Counted from the first letter of the stretch, positions 12,171 through 24,412 are shown. The stretch: 64,000 nucleotides of DNA from Corythucha ciliata (GCA_038030265.1 CM075942.1:71242926-71306925); one strand, 5' to 3'. A program made the numbers and translations. The notes: generated by a model from the letters alone, not told the origin.

Positions 12171-12339
12171 CCGACTTCAGACCCAACGCAGTAGTGTACC
12201 CAGGTACAGGGAAACCTTCTATCAGACAAAAATCGGTAATATTCGTGGCTACAGCTGCTAAAAAGCGCTGATTCGTGGTCTCGCGATGAAACTTCCAGAC
12301 TAAAATTAAGAAAAAAATCGCTGATTCGCGGTACATGAA

Positions 12340-13850
12340 GGTCATTCTACGAATAAATTGTGAAAATCAATGCAAAAGTGTTGTATTTGGGCAAACCCCG
12401 CGGTTAGAGTTGAGAAAACACGCTATAATATTGACAAATAAAAGACGCTTTCAGGTTAAAATTGGACAAAAATGGCAAATTCACAACTGAAATGGCGTAA
12501 ACTCGCCCATTCGCGTATGAAAAAGGGAATAGGATGCTGAATGGCCGCAAAGTTAGCACAAAACGCTATTTCACAGCTGAAATTGGGAAAAATCGCTAAT
12601 TTGCAATTTGCAGATATAAAGTTATGGAAAAACGTTAATTCGCGGATACAAAATGAAGAAAATCACTAATTCGCGGCAAAAATTGAAAAAATCAGCTAAA
12701 AAATTAAGAAAAACGTTAATTTTAGTTCAAATTGGCAAAAAGTGCTAATTCTCAGTTAAAAATGGAAAAAATTGCTAATTTACAGCTTAAATTGAGTCAA
12801 ACGCCAATTCTTGGCAAAAATTGACAAAACTCGGTAGGTAATGCACGGATTAGAGACGCTACCACGCTGCTAAAATTTAAAAAAAGCGAAAATTCGCAGT
12901 TAAAATTGGGAAACATCACTAATTCTCGAATTAAGTGTCGTGAAATATATAATTTAAAAATGATGATTTTTTGACAGAAATGGATGGATAGATGTAAATT
13001 TGGTTTAAAAAAAAAAAATTACATTTATAATTTAAATTCGCACCTTCTGAAGGCATTTTTGTGGCTAAAATTCAGAAAAATGGCAAATTCATGCATGGCT
13101 ATAGTACAATGTTAAAAAATACGCTAATTCACGGCTAGAACTGAAAAGAAGCAATAATTTATACCTATAAAAGTTATATAAAATTGCTAATGCGGTGGTA
13201 AAATGTGAAAAAACCGCTAATTTGCGGGTAATATTTAGAAAATAAAATAATCAGGCTGGTCAAAATTAAGAGAAAGGCTAATTTTAAGCCTAAAAATTAA
13301 GAAAATTTCTAATTCGAGCCTAACGATGGAAAAAATCGCCAATTTACAGCTAAAACTGCGCCAGATACCAATTTGTGACTGAAATTGAGAAAGTTCGCTA
13401 ATTCACAGGTTTCAAACGCTACGACGCGTCGCCGCTACAATTTTAAAAAAACGCTAATTCGCGGTTGAAATTGAGAAAAATTCTTATTTGCACCAAAAAC
13501 TGAATTCACGCCAATTTGCGGATTCTGAAGGCAACTTTTCAGGCTGAAATTGAAAAAAAAAAAAAAAACGCCAATTCGTGGCAATAGGCGAAGAAACCGC
13601 TAATTCGCGAGTAAACTGAGAAAAATCGCTCATGCATTGCGTGTGGTGAACCAAAAAAATCCTAATTCGTGAAAAGTCTCCCTAATTTGCGACTAATATT
13701 GAGGAAAACACTTAAGAAAAACGTTAATTTCCAGCTAAAACTGAGAAAAGTGCTAATCTCTTGGTAAAAAAAATTTTAAAAATCGGTAATATGCTGCTAA
13801 AATTGAGGAAAACGCAACCCTAAAGCTCGAGGATATCGCTCGTGTCCATA
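12340..13850. repeat. Degenerate tandem array, about 30-bp unit (GCTAATTCGCGG core)
   Basis: The stretch is made of dozens of diverged copies of a unit approximating AAAATCGCTAATTCGCGG followed by a TTAAAATTG-like word. Copies differ by many substitutions and small indels. The same unit appears at 55980-56960 in reverse orientation and at 57460-58270 in this orientation. No coding content was seen. Confidence 0.65.
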
Positions 13851-13969
13851 ATTGCTTTGAAACTCTTATTTTTCATAGAATTTCATGCAAAAACTCCTCC
13901 AAAAGCTCCAAGTAAGGCTGAGTTTTCGAAGAAATATTGACTCTGAAGGTGAAAATGTAATTGGTAATT

Positions 13970-14018
<49 letters not shown>
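13970..14018. repeat. Poly-T run of about 48
   Basis: An uninterrupted run of T. It could be the poly(A) tail of a minus-strand retroelement, since the LINE tail at 14231 reads toward it. Confidence 0.6.
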
Positions 14019-14019
<1 letters not shown>

Positions 14020-14230
14020 GGAGCAGGGAGGTGGAAATGCATTTACGCACAGAGTGCCGGACTCCTGCTAAATGGCAGACTACCGGCTAAAACCACCCCC
14101 CCCCCCTTTTAGGGCATCGACTACAGAGGCCATTAGCCCAATTGTGTTTATTCGATGGTTGATTGGAATATGTTGGCAATATAATTTTGAGGTTAGTTAG
14201 GCTGATCTAGTTGTCGTCTACTTGTCGGAA

Positions 14231-14327
14231 TTATAATTTACTGTAGTAGTTGGTGGTCTTCAGATATTGTATAATGTCAGGCAATTTTTGTGATGTGGGT
14301 TTTAACAGTTCATGGTAGGGTAGGTGG
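14231..14327 (-). pseudogene. C-terminal tail of the LINE ORF, separated by the hAT insertion
   Basis: On the minus strand the LINE frame stops at the hAT element and resumes at 14327 after the 8-bp duplication. It reads through about 30 codons to a TAA at 14233-14231. The join across the duplication keeps frame exactly, which shows that these bases belonged to the same ORF before insertion. Confidence 0.75.
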
Positions 14328-15769
14328 CAGGGGTGGGCAAAATACTTGAGTATTTAAAATACTTTGTATTTTAAATACAAAATACGTATTTTGTAATTGT
14401 ATTTAAATACTTTTGGAAAAGTATTTGTATTTCTGTATTTAAAATACATTTTTGAAAGTATTTTGGGCTTTGTATTTGAAATACATTTTCAAAAGTATTT
14501 TGTATTTCACACTCAACGAAAATACAAATACAAATACTTTTAATTTCAAAGTTTTTTAGTTTCCACTTCTTCGCCACCATTCACCAGTATAACCTAACCT
14601 AGTGAAACCATATTTGGCACAAAAACCCGGTGTATAATTACCGCCTTCGATTGACGTTTTCATTTTTCGAAAAAGTGGAGAGGGAAGGGTAGTCATGGAG
14701 GGAAGTGGAAGTTCCGAATTCCTTGTTAGCACAACTGCCGCAAAAATGATGCTGGCGGATGGAAACTTGGCACAAAAATGGATCTTACAGAGCCCTAGCC
14801 TAAGTTCGTTAATCAGCCATTCCAGCTCGAGGGAAGCGGGTGAAAATAAGGGTAAACAAATTTAAAAATTCACCATGATTCGCCAAGTAAACCTAGCGAC
14901 ACCGTATTTTAAACGAAACTATTAAGCAATAGTATCCTTCGATAAACGTTTTTATTTTTCGAAAAAGTGGAGGGGGAAGAGTAGTTCGGGGGAAGGAGGG
15001 AGATCCGAAACGCGTAAAATTCCTCGTTAGTGTGGAAATTATTGGGAAAATATGGGTTATTCAGCTGTAATGTAATTCAGCTAACTGGCCCAGAGCTATC
15101 CCTCCCCCCGACAACCCTTTTACAGTCGGCCTCACCTCCTTTTCAGCTCACGAGCCACCAGTGCTCGCCCAAGGTGGTAGAGCTATGTAGAGAGGTGGAG
15201 CAGCTCCCCTCTTGCTCTACTATGACAAGGTTGGGAATTGACGTCACCCATAGACCTATACAGGAAGAAAACGATCGACTGTTCCTTTGCGCTAGCCATT
15301 CCCCATTTTCCATTTAGCATTTCCACAATTTCTCGTTAAGAAGGAATACATGCGGGATTTCGAACAAAGCTCATTTCTATACCAACAATTTGCAATTTTT
15401 CGCTAACGCTAATTTTGTCAGGATGTATTCAACTTCGTCTAATTTTTCCTTTAAATGGGCCTAGTAAGCCCTGCGTGCTCGAAATTAAGATCAGGATACA
15501 AACTTATTTACCTCGATATTCGGGTCTTGTCGAGGATTACCATAAATAGAGTGAAAAATTAATTAATTATCTGACAACACCGACGGCCGTTTCTAGCCCT
15601 CGTGGAGCCCGTAGGCGACGAACTATCAGGGTCAGGGGGCCCCCTAACTGCCAGTGGATATTGTAAATGTATGCTAAACACAGACGCGGGTTCAGGTTTT
15701 GTTCAAAAAGGAGGGGCTTCATAGCCATCTGGCTTGGTAGCCACTCGCATCCTTCAAATCTAGGTATGA

Positions 15770-16100
15770 CTACAGTCGCAAAAATGTCAAAAACTGACGA
15801 TTTTTGTGCCTTAAAAATGACTAAACTTACTATTTACGACCTAAAAATAGCGAAACTGGCGATTGCAGCTCTAAAAAGAGCCAAACTGACTTCTCGCGCC
15901 CTATAAATTAATTGCTGGACGCACGATTGGCGCGCCATGAAAATGCCTTAAAAGTTTATGATTCCCGCCCTAAAAATGGCTAAATAGACGTGGCTTGACT
16001 TTCTAAAAACAGCTAAATTGGATCCAGGCACTCTAATGATGGCTAAAGATTGACGATTCGCGCCCTGAAAATGCAAATGACTAAAATAACGGATTCGTGC
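15770..16100. repeat. Degenerate tandem array with CTAAAAATGGCTAAA words
   Basis: About ten diverged copies of a roughly 33-bp unit (CTAAAAATAGC, AAACTGACGATT, CGCGCC words). The short open frame over part of it is a by-product of the repeat. Confidence 0.5.
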
Positions 16101-16739
16101 CTGGAAGTATCAATACAGGTAGTGTTTTATTCGAATTGTTTGAATTCGAATTGAGAGAGAACATTGTTTGAGAACAATGGCGTTGCCGAAACCACGGTCA
16201 TGATAGTTCAAATGAAACAAGTGGGAGAAGACCTTCCATTCTTTTCTTTGCCTTCATGATGAAAAAGCTGCAACCCTAAGACAGTCATAACCTACAAAAA
16301 GAGCCGAAAAGCCCCCAAAACAGACTATTTGTCAGTAAAATGGATAATATTTAAAAAATAGGCGATTCATTCATGAAACTACAGGGTTTTTGCAATTATT
16401 AGCAGATTAAATCGAAAAGTATTTTGCACTTCTATATGGACAGAATATTTTGCTAGTCCGGCCAATAAAATTACCTGTCTGGTCGGCTGTGTAGCCGTCA
16501 AAAGTGTCCCTAATAAGCGGCTTAAACGAAGGAGCTGGACGCGGAATGTTCACAAACTTGGCCGGGACACGATCAATTTAATCTAAAGTCTAAAGTAGAA
16601 AATTGTCGAACTGTGGAGGCAGACTGCAAGCACAGTAAGAGTGGCCTCCATTGAAACACGTCGTTCCTGGGGCCAAATAGTCGCTGTCTGGGGCCGAAGT
16701 TCAAGCACGCTCAAGTTTCGTAACTTCCTTCAAGAACCG

Positions 16740-17300
16740 AATTTATTGGACTTAGCTCTTAAAATAGCAATTTTGGGGATCCGTCTCAATTGAATAAACA
16801 AACTGCGTGGGTTAGGGTCTTTCAAATATCAATTTCGAAGGTTTGGATTAACCGATAAGCCAATTCGTCTTCTTCAAAAGGCAATTTCGCGAGGTTGCTC
16901 TCATTCGAAAATGCAATTTCGCGAGATCTTTAAAAATCGAATTTCCAGGATTTGGCCCTTTAAAGCCTCAATTTGCCAGATTTATTTTCTTTTAAAATCC
17001 ACGGTTTGGTCTACTTTGGCATCCAAATTTCGTTGATTTGGCTATTTCAAATAGACATTTCGGGTGTTTGGCTCAAATACGCCAATTTCACTTTCACATG
17101 TCTGGATATTTTAAGACCATTTTCTGTGGATCTGGCGCCTTCAAAGCCAATTTCACTGATTTTCGTGGTTTTTAGGGGGTAGGCAACCGCATAGGGGAAC
17201 CAAGTTACCGGGCTGAATTCTTCAAAAACCAAATTATTCGGATTTTAGCTCTGTAAAACACCAATTTCCAGAATTTTCTCTCGGTTGAGATTTTGTTGTA
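16740..17300. repeat. Degenerate tandem array with CAATTTCG...GGATTTGGCTCTT words
   Basis: About fifteen diverged copies of a roughly 33-38 bp unit combining CCAATTTCG and GATTTGGCTCTTCAAA. The same word pattern reappears at about 60990-61160. Confidence 0.5.
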
Positions 17301-17352
17301 ATTATTTTTATTCCAAGACGGGGCCTCTATGCGGTTGCCTACCCCCTAAAAA
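17168..17352. repeat. Small fold-back pair
   Basis: TTTTTAGGGGGTAGGCAACC at about 17168 is mirrored by GGTTGCCTACCCCCTAAAAA at about 17333, with unrelated sequence between. Confidence 0.5.
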
Positions 17353-17859
17353 CGGCCCTTTGCACCGTTTAAGAAAGAGTAAAGTAACTATAAAACCTAT
17401 CAGACGGTCAGGCAATCAGACTTTCTGGTCTATGAGCGACGTAGGCAGTCCTACTCAGTTCCAAGAAAATTGCTCTTGGTGCGCCACCCGTTATATCTAT
17501 CGCCTTGGTGCTCGCTGGTTCGGTCATGGGCGGAGATAGAGGGGGGCTTTGGTCCTATAACCCCCCAAAACTTTCTGTAGCCCCCCCCCCCCCATGCTCA
17601 CCTTCCTGAAGCCCCTCCCCCCAGACTCTTTAACCCCTACAGTTATAGGGTACGAACACACGGTGAGATTTTTCTCTACCGGCCAGCCGGAGCGTGTGCC
17701 CAGACTTCGACATCAGTTGAGGTGGACTGCGCGTTCTTCAACTGATGCGTGTTGACTTCAAGGTGACTTCAACTGAAGTCAAAGCCAGGTCCAGACGCTC
17801 CAGCCGGCCGGTGGGGTTGACCTAAACAGGAAATCCTCACCGTCTGTACATACTTTTAA

Positions 17860-18721
17860 AGCCCAGTACACACAAGGACATTTTTTAGGCACCGTTCACG
17901 AGCTGTATGTATGTGTTCTGTGGAGTCTAGGCCGGTCTAGGTAACCTTTTAAAATGCTTCATTTTTCGAAGGAAAGTAGTCCGGGAGCCCACCGTACGAA
18001 AAATCCGGGTCATTTGATCGTGTCTGGCACCTGCGCATGACGTTTTTTATGGTCTAGGAGATGACACTTCTGAGATCGCCAGACATTTTCCGTGGCATAG
18101 GGGCTCACAACAGAGCTAGCTTTGGCAAACACACCTTTGGGTGGTTTGAAAACGACTGGCGAAAGTAAAAAGTCGTTACCCTCGACCAATACGTTACGAA
18201 AACCAACGCCGCCATCCAATTTTATTGTAAATAGTGCCGTCAGCGAAAACGTGAAATTTCGAGGCTCACTAGTAGCCAGGGTTTCATTCGATATTGGAAG
18301 GCGATGGTGGTTTTCTAGCTTATTGTTTGCGAAGAATCAATTTTTACCCTAGCCAGCCGTTTTGAAGCAGGCCAATAAGGTGTGTTTGCCAATAGCTAGT
18401 TCTGTTGTGAGCACCTGTCCCACGAAAAATGTCTGGCAATCTCCGAAAAGTCATCTCCTATACCATAAAAAACGTCCTGCGCAGGTGCCAGACTCGATCA
18501 TATGACCCGGATTTTTCATATGGTACGGTGGGCTCCCGGACTAATAAAAATTTTGTTTGGTTGCATAATCTCCACTGAACGCATACGTAGAGCTTGTGAA
18601 CGGGCCTTTATTATTTCACAGCAAAACTTTGTGACACACGTGTTTCTTTGGTAGGGTTCACATGTTTTCCGAACTTGGGACGTGAAAAATTCTTGAAAAA
18701 TGCCTCCGTGTGTACTGGGCT
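17860..18721. mobile_element. Fold-back MITE with AGCCCAGTACACAC ends
   Basis: The ends AGCCCAGTACACAC and GTGTGTACTGGGCT are inverted. Inside, about 17985-18220 is mirrored by about 18350-18540 (CCACCGTACGAAAAATCCGGGTCAT and complement). A related inner segment occurs at about 26635-26680. The end sequence resembles that of the MITE at 56309-56450, so both may be PIF/Harbinger-type; the flanking triplets here (TAA and TGA) do not match exactly. Confidence 0.5.
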
Positions 18722-19142
18722 TGAAGGTGTGAATCGGTGGGCGGGGGGGGGGTCCCCCGTCCCACTATTGATTATTCCCAGTCATATTAGGACTGAAGCC
18801 ACCAAGGAATATCGGCTATCTCCGCCCATGGGTTCGGTCCTAAATACTTGGTGATAACTTGTCTACTTTTTTTTGCGCATCGACAGCAGGGCCGTTTCGC
18901 GCAGCTACATTTTGTCAGCTTGTCTATTGAAGGTCCTAATATTTTTGAATTATTTATTTTTCGTGTTTTTCGCACTATTTGCCATCGAAATCGAATTTTT
19001 GAAAAGTATTTTAAATTGTATTTGTATTTTGTTCAAAATACAATTCAAAAAGTATTTGTATTTTAGTATTTAAAATACATTTTTGAAAGTATTTTGGGCT
19101 TTGTATTTAAAATACATTTTCAAAGTATTTTGCCCACCCCTG

Positions 19143-22100
19143 GTAGGTGGCCGATATTCAATTGGTGTCTCAGGGTGTTCCAGTGGGGGCATTCTATGAG
19201 GATATGGGTTGTTGTTAAGGAAGCGCCACAGTGTTCACAGGACGGTCGTTCTTGTCGCACTAGGTGATGCCCGTGAGTAAGACGGGTATGCCCTATGCGG
19301 AGTCTATTAAGTACGATTTCATCTTTTCGGGTAAGTTCGGGGGCGGTCGATAGTTGAACTGAATCGATGTGGGGAATGATGGTGTGCATTGCTGATGGGC
19401 TACGATCCCATTCTAGTTGGGCTTGTTGGATAGTAACTGTATTAATGTAGGTTGCCACGTCGAGGGGTGGTATTGGTGGGAGCACGTCATCCTGGGTAAT
19501 AGGTGCGTTGGCAGTAGTTCTAGCGAGATCATCCACGCGTTCATTTCTTACTATACTTATCCTATTATATTAAAGTGACTGGGTATCCATAGAAATCTGA
19601 TGGTTTTTTGTAGGGAGTTAAGAGTGAGTAGTTGGTGATGAATTTGTTTGACGAGTGGGTTCTGTGAGAATTTGTTTTTTATGGTTTGGAGAGAGCTCAT
19701 TGAGTCGGAGATGATGAAGAATTTCTTGGAAGAGTTGTCACGACAGAAGGTAAGTGCGTGGGATATCGCCTCAAGCTCTGCTGTTAATATGCAGGCTACA
19801 TTGGGAAGGTGGAAGGAGTGACTGTTGAGGTCGTTTATGTAGTAGGCACATCCGACACCATTTGGTGTTTTAGAGGCATCGGTGTAGACGCATAGGTAGT
19901 CATGGTGGGTGTCTAGTAGTGCACGAAGAAGCTGTGAAGTTTCTGTGGGGTTCAGATGGCGTTTACTTGTGATTTGAAGAGAAAGGTCGATTATGAAGTT
20001 TGGAAGGAGCCAGGGGTAGATGGAGAAATCGTCCACTGGAAGAACGGGTGGAGGGTCAAAATTGATTTGTGTTGAGTATTCACGAAAACGGATTGGGAAT
20101 GGGCGTGTGCGTGTTAAAGAATAGAGAAAATTTCTAGTTGACTCGTTGGGCTCAAGGACTGTACGAAGGAAGTGTTGAGGTCTACTACGAATAACATTGG
20201 CGTATTTAAGCATGAGTTGGTTCCGTCTGTGTTTTAAGGGGAGTTGATTTGCTAGGACGTACAGTGAGTCGGTTGGGCTGGTGCGGAAAGCTCCAAGGGA
20301 AATACGAAGGGCTTGCGTATAGAGACGTTCTATCGGGAGCAGCCATGATTTTCTCGCCGAGGCATATATAATAGAAGCAAAATCAATTTTAGAACGAATG
20401 AGCGATTGAGCCACACGCAGTAGCATAGGCGTATCGCTCCCGAATTGATGATGTGCCAGCACCCGAAGGACACGAAGATCAGATTGGCATTTGGTGTGAA
20501 GATATTGAAGGTGGGGTTTCCAACTGAGGGAGGTATCGAAGACAAGTCCCAGGAATCTATGGCTTTCCACGTACTGAATGGGGGAGTTTCGAAGATGGAG
20601 CGGAGGAGGGGTATGTGGACGCCTTAGGCGGCAGAAATGGATTGCTACGGTTTTCTGGGGAGAAAATGTTAGACCAAGTTTGTCTGCTCGTTCTATAAGA
20701 GTGTTAATGGCCGTTTGAAAGCTTCTAATGTCATTTTCAGTGGGGTCTGCAGATTATGGTTTGTATATGGCAATATCATCGGCATAAAAGGAAATGTTGA
20801 AGTCAGGGGGAAGGTTCGCTGCTAGGGTGTTTATGGCAATAAGGAAAAGTAAGGTGCTCAAGACGGATCCCTGTGGGACGCCATTCTCGAGTGCTCGTGG
20901 GAGGGATAAGTGATTCCCGACTCGGACCCGAAAAAAACGGTTGGTTAGAAAGTCCTGCAGAACCATGGGGAGGTGGCCTCTCAGGCCCCATGCGTAAAGT
21001 TGCTTGAGGGCGCCATGTCGCCAGACGCGGTCAAAAGCGTTTTTTATATCAAAGAAGATAGCTGTGGTGTGTGAACGGTAGAGGAAAGATGATTGAATTA
21101 CATTTTCAAGTTTAATGAGATTGTCTAGAACGGAGTGTTTTATGCGGAACCCAGTTTGGTATGCGTTCAGTAGTTGGTATTTTTCTAGAAATAGCTGCAG
21201 GCGGTAATAGATTAAATTTTCATAAATCTTTCCCATACAAGACGTCAGGGATATGGGTCGGTAGTTGGATACTTCTTGGGGGTTTTTGTTATTTTTTGGA
21301 ACTGGTATGATTGTTGAAGTTTTCCACTGGGTAGAATAGGTATTATTTTGCCAAAGAGAGTTGAATAGGTTCAAGAGTTTTGTTTTGTGGGTTTCCGACA
21401 AGTTTTTATAGATTTCGTTAGGGAGGCAGTCAGGTCCAGGGGATTTGTGGTTTTTAATTTTGGTCAATACCCGGTCTAGTTCTGCAGAGGTAAACGGGAG
21501 GTTATAATCGAGGCATTCTGTGGCGGAAAAATTGAGTTGTTGGTTTGTTTCTTCAATATGTTTATAGTCTTGGAATTCCGGTGTATATTGTGAAGTGGCA
21601 GAAGTGTCATTATAGAATTTGGCGAAGTGTTCTGCCATGTTTTCTTGACCTTCCACTTTGGTGTTCCAGGATGTGATCAAAAATGGAGGAAGAGGGATGA
21701 ACGGTTTGCCTTTGATGGTTCGGATTTTATTCCAGACCTCTCTGGCATCTACAGACGATGAGATTGTGGAGACATACTGACTCCATGATTGTTTTTTGGC
21801 TTCTTGTTTCAATCGTCGTTCTTTGGCTCGGAGTTTTTTAAAGTGGATTACGTTGTCTTGGGTAGGATGTCGTTTTAGAAGGTTGAATGCTTTCTTTTTC
21901 TGGCGGTTAATGGATTGGATTTCGGCGTTCCACCATGGTACTAGAGCTCGACGATTGGTGGGGTGTGATTTTGGTATAACTGAGGAGGCCGCGGTGTGCA
22001 GGGATTCAGTGTAGTTGGTCACATCTTGCTGGGGATCGTTGGTAAGTTCGGGGAACGACAAGGTGTCATTAAAGGTTTGCCAGTCGACATTCTTGAATAA

Positions 22101-22856
22101 CCATTTTGAGGGTTGTGTAGCGATTTCGCGGAGACTTGTGTGTGCTATGGTAATCGGGAAGTGGTCAGAGTGATGAAGATCGTTCGCCACATGCCATGTA
22201 AAGGAAGTGGTCAAACGGGGTGTGGTAATAGAGATGTCGATCGAGGAGAATCTTCCTGAAGAAGAGGTAAAATGAGTTGGAGTGCCATCATTGAGTGGGA
22301 TAAGTGAGAAGGTCTGTAAGAGTTGGTTAAAAAGGTTGCCCTTAGGTGTTGTAAAAGTAGAACCCCAAGCAGGGTGGTGTACATTAATGTCACCTAGAAT
22401 GAGTACAGGTTGGGGTAGGGAACCTTTCGGCCAACCCTTCTTCTTCTTTTTCTTCTTGGTCACTGTCGTGAATGATGTATCATCGGAGCCACTAATGTAC
22501 GTTTGGTCGGTGTCCCCGGTTTCCGTTCCACCGGGCTGTTGTTCCTTTGCACAATCCATTGGTTTAGTAGGTAGGGGTTCCGATCGCGGGGTCAGCCTTA
22601 TCCGTTGGGGTTTTGGAAGTTCGTTTCTTGGTGGGTCAAATGAATTGGCAGTTGTTGGAATGTCTGACACCGGTGAGGGAGTAATCGCGGGTGGGGTAGG
22701 TTGCATTCTTTGTGTAGTAGAGGAGGCTGTGTGTTTTGTAATTGAAGCGTAGTCAACGCCTGGTATCCGTCTACTTTTGCTCTGAGCGATGGCTCTAGCT
22801 TCTTTAAAGGTTTTATTCTGTGTGATTTTGAGAGCAATTACGTCTTTTACCACCAC
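19143..22856 (-). pseudogene. LINE retrotransposon ORF: endonuclease, reverse transcriptase, RNase H
   Basis: Read on the minus strand: a gag-like C-terminal stretch with many prolines (22856-22450), a lysine run, then part of an apurinic endonuclease (ILGDINVHHPAWGS, SDHFPI). Next come reverse transcriptase motifs (SPGPDCLPNEIYK, YRPISLT, FFDIKNAFDRVW, QGSVLS, and FYADD near 20800), RNase H (VYTDASKTPNG, TAELEAISHAL, SDSMSSL, WIPSH), and a CxxC...H...C knuckle (CEHCGASLTTTHILIECP). RNase H places it in the I-like group. Defects: the endonuclease N-terminus is missing where it meets the gag-like part, an in-frame TAA at 20754-20756, a 14-bp insertion near 19545-19560 carrying stops, and the hAT insertion at 19142. 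The 5' end is truncated at 22856. Confidence 0.85.
20992..22050 (-). repeat. Left arm of a perfect 1,059-bp inverted repeat
   Basis: The LINE segment 20992-22050 is repeated in opposite orientation at 22866-23924 with the same length. The encoded proteins are identical throughout. Both ends of the match can be placed to the base: the next nucleotide differs at each edge. Confidence 0.9.
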
Positions 22857-22865
22857 TTACTTACA

Positions 22866-23924
22866 CGAACTTACCAACGATCCCCAGCAAGATGTGACCA
22901 ACTACACTGAATCCCTGCACACCGCGGCCTCCTCAGTTATACCAAAATCACACCCCACCAATCGTCGAGCTCTAGTACCATGGTGGAACGCCGAAATCCA
23001 ATCCATTAACCGCCAGAAAAAGAAAGCATTCAACCTTCTAAAACGACATCCTACCCAAGACAACGTAATCCACTTTAAAAAACTCCGAGCCAAAGAACGA
23101 CGATTGAAACAAGAAGCCAAAAAACAATCATGGAGTCAGTATGTCTCCACAATCTCATCGTCTGTAGATGCCAGAGAGGTCTGGAATAAAATCCGAACCA
23201 TCAAAGGCAAACCGTTCATCCCTCTTCCTCCATTTTTGATCACATCCTGGAACACCAAAGTGGAAGGTCAAGAAAACATGGCAGAACACTTCGCCAAATT
23301 CTATAATGACACTTCTGCCACTTCACAATATACACCGGAATTCCAAGACTATAAACATATTGAAGAAACAAACCAACAACTCAATTTTTCCGCCACAGAA
23401 TGCCTCGATTATAACCTCCCGTTTACCTCTGCAGAACTAGACCGGGTATTGACCAAAATTAAAAACCACAAATCCCCTGGACCTGACTGCCTCCCTAACG
23501 AAATCTATAAAAACTTGTCGGAAACCCACAAAACAAAACTCTTGAACCTATTCAACTCTCTTTGGCAAAATAATACCTATTCTACCCAGTGGAAAACTTC
23601 AACAATCATACCAGTTCCAAAAAATAACAAAAACCCCCAAGAAGTATCCAACTACCGACCCATATCCCTGACGTCTTGTATGGGAAAGATTTATGAAAAT
23701 TTAATCTATTACCGCCTGCAGCTATTTCTAGAAAAATACCAACTACTGAACGCATACCAAACTGGGTTCCGCATAAAACACTCCGTTCTAGACAATCTCA
23801 TTAAACTTGAAAATGTAATTCAATCATCTTTCCTCTACCGTTCACACACCACAGCTATCTTCTTTGATATAAAAAACGCTTTTGACCGCGTCTGGCGACA
23901 TGGCGCCCTCAAGCAACTTTACGC
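22866..23924 (+). pseudogene. Inverted copy of LINE endonuclease/RT segment
   Basis: This plus-strand copy runs from the end of the endonuclease region through the first RT motifs and stops at AFDRVWRHGALKQLYA, before the YADD box. It cannot encode a working reverse transcriptase. The 815-bp spacer between the arms (22051-22865) is the remaining 5' part of the same LINE. The identity suggests either a very recent inverted duplication or an assembly fold-back. Confidence 0.85.
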
Positions 23925-24412
23925 TCAATTGAGTCCACGGGCGTATCGGAAGCAATGAATGAAACTGATTGCTCAGAGATCACATCAGCCTGCTGCGATG
24001 ATAACTCGAGATCTACTGTCTGTGAGCACCCCGGCGCCTGAATCACTTCCGACGAATCAGAGTAAACGCTCAAAGAAGACCCAGGAGCAATAAAGCAAGC
24101 GGTTTGTATATCTTCGTGTTCCTATTGAGAGAAAAAACCACCAATTATTGTCAGTTATCAATTTATTCGTAGACCAGGAGGTATGTACTTTTTTTTCAGC
24201 ACGCCAACGCGTCAAGCCCTTTTTAAATTTCAGGAAATCTACTTTCCTCGAAAAAATTGATGATATTACTTGAGACCCAAAATCCTCTTCTTCAAAAAGT
24301 TCCAAAGATTCTTCCGTAGAGAAGCCTTCGTCTAAAAAATTATTTTGCAGCAATGTCATAACTTCATAAGATATATTCTTCCTGCCCCCAACATCTGGCG
24401 AACAATGGAGCC
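23925..24412 (-). CDS. Unidentified gene fragment, two exons, truncated
   Basis: Minus-strand reading gives an exon from about 24398 (acceptor GGGGGCAG) to 24189. This contains VMTLLQNNFLDEGFSTEESLELF and is acidic, then KVDFLKFKKGLTRW. A donor GTACATAC follows at 24188 and a 67-nt intron ends CTCAATAG at 24122. The next exon, 24121-23925, is phase-matched, starts EHEDIQTACF, is rich in Ser/Gln/Asp and stays open to the edge of the inverted repeat at 23924. The protein is not recognised. The gene is cut off where the LINE copy begins. Confidence 0.45.

Larger units (their letters stand above)
14328..19142. mobile_element. Non-autonomous hAT element, 4.8 kb, with 8-bp target duplication
   Basis: Both ends are CAGGGGTGGGCAAAATACTT (20 bp, perfect inverted repeat), followed inside by dense ATTTAAAATAC words. 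The flanks carry a perfect 8-bp duplication, GTAGGTGG (14320-14327 and 19143-19150). These are hAT hallmarks. I see no transposase. The interior is filled with other repeats: two diverged inverted copies of the 296-bp unit at about 14640-15020, degenerate short repeats at 15770-16100 and 16740-17300, small fold-backs and a MITE at 17860-18721. The insertion splits the C-terminus of a LINE ORF. Confidence 0.85.

Noticed and set aside
12340..13850. CRISPR array
   Set aside because: The repeats are highly diverged, have no unique spacers of constant size and lie in a eukaryotic genome.
22282..22752. 156-codon plus-strand frame
   Set aside because: Antisense of the LINE gag-like/endonuclease region; no independent motif.
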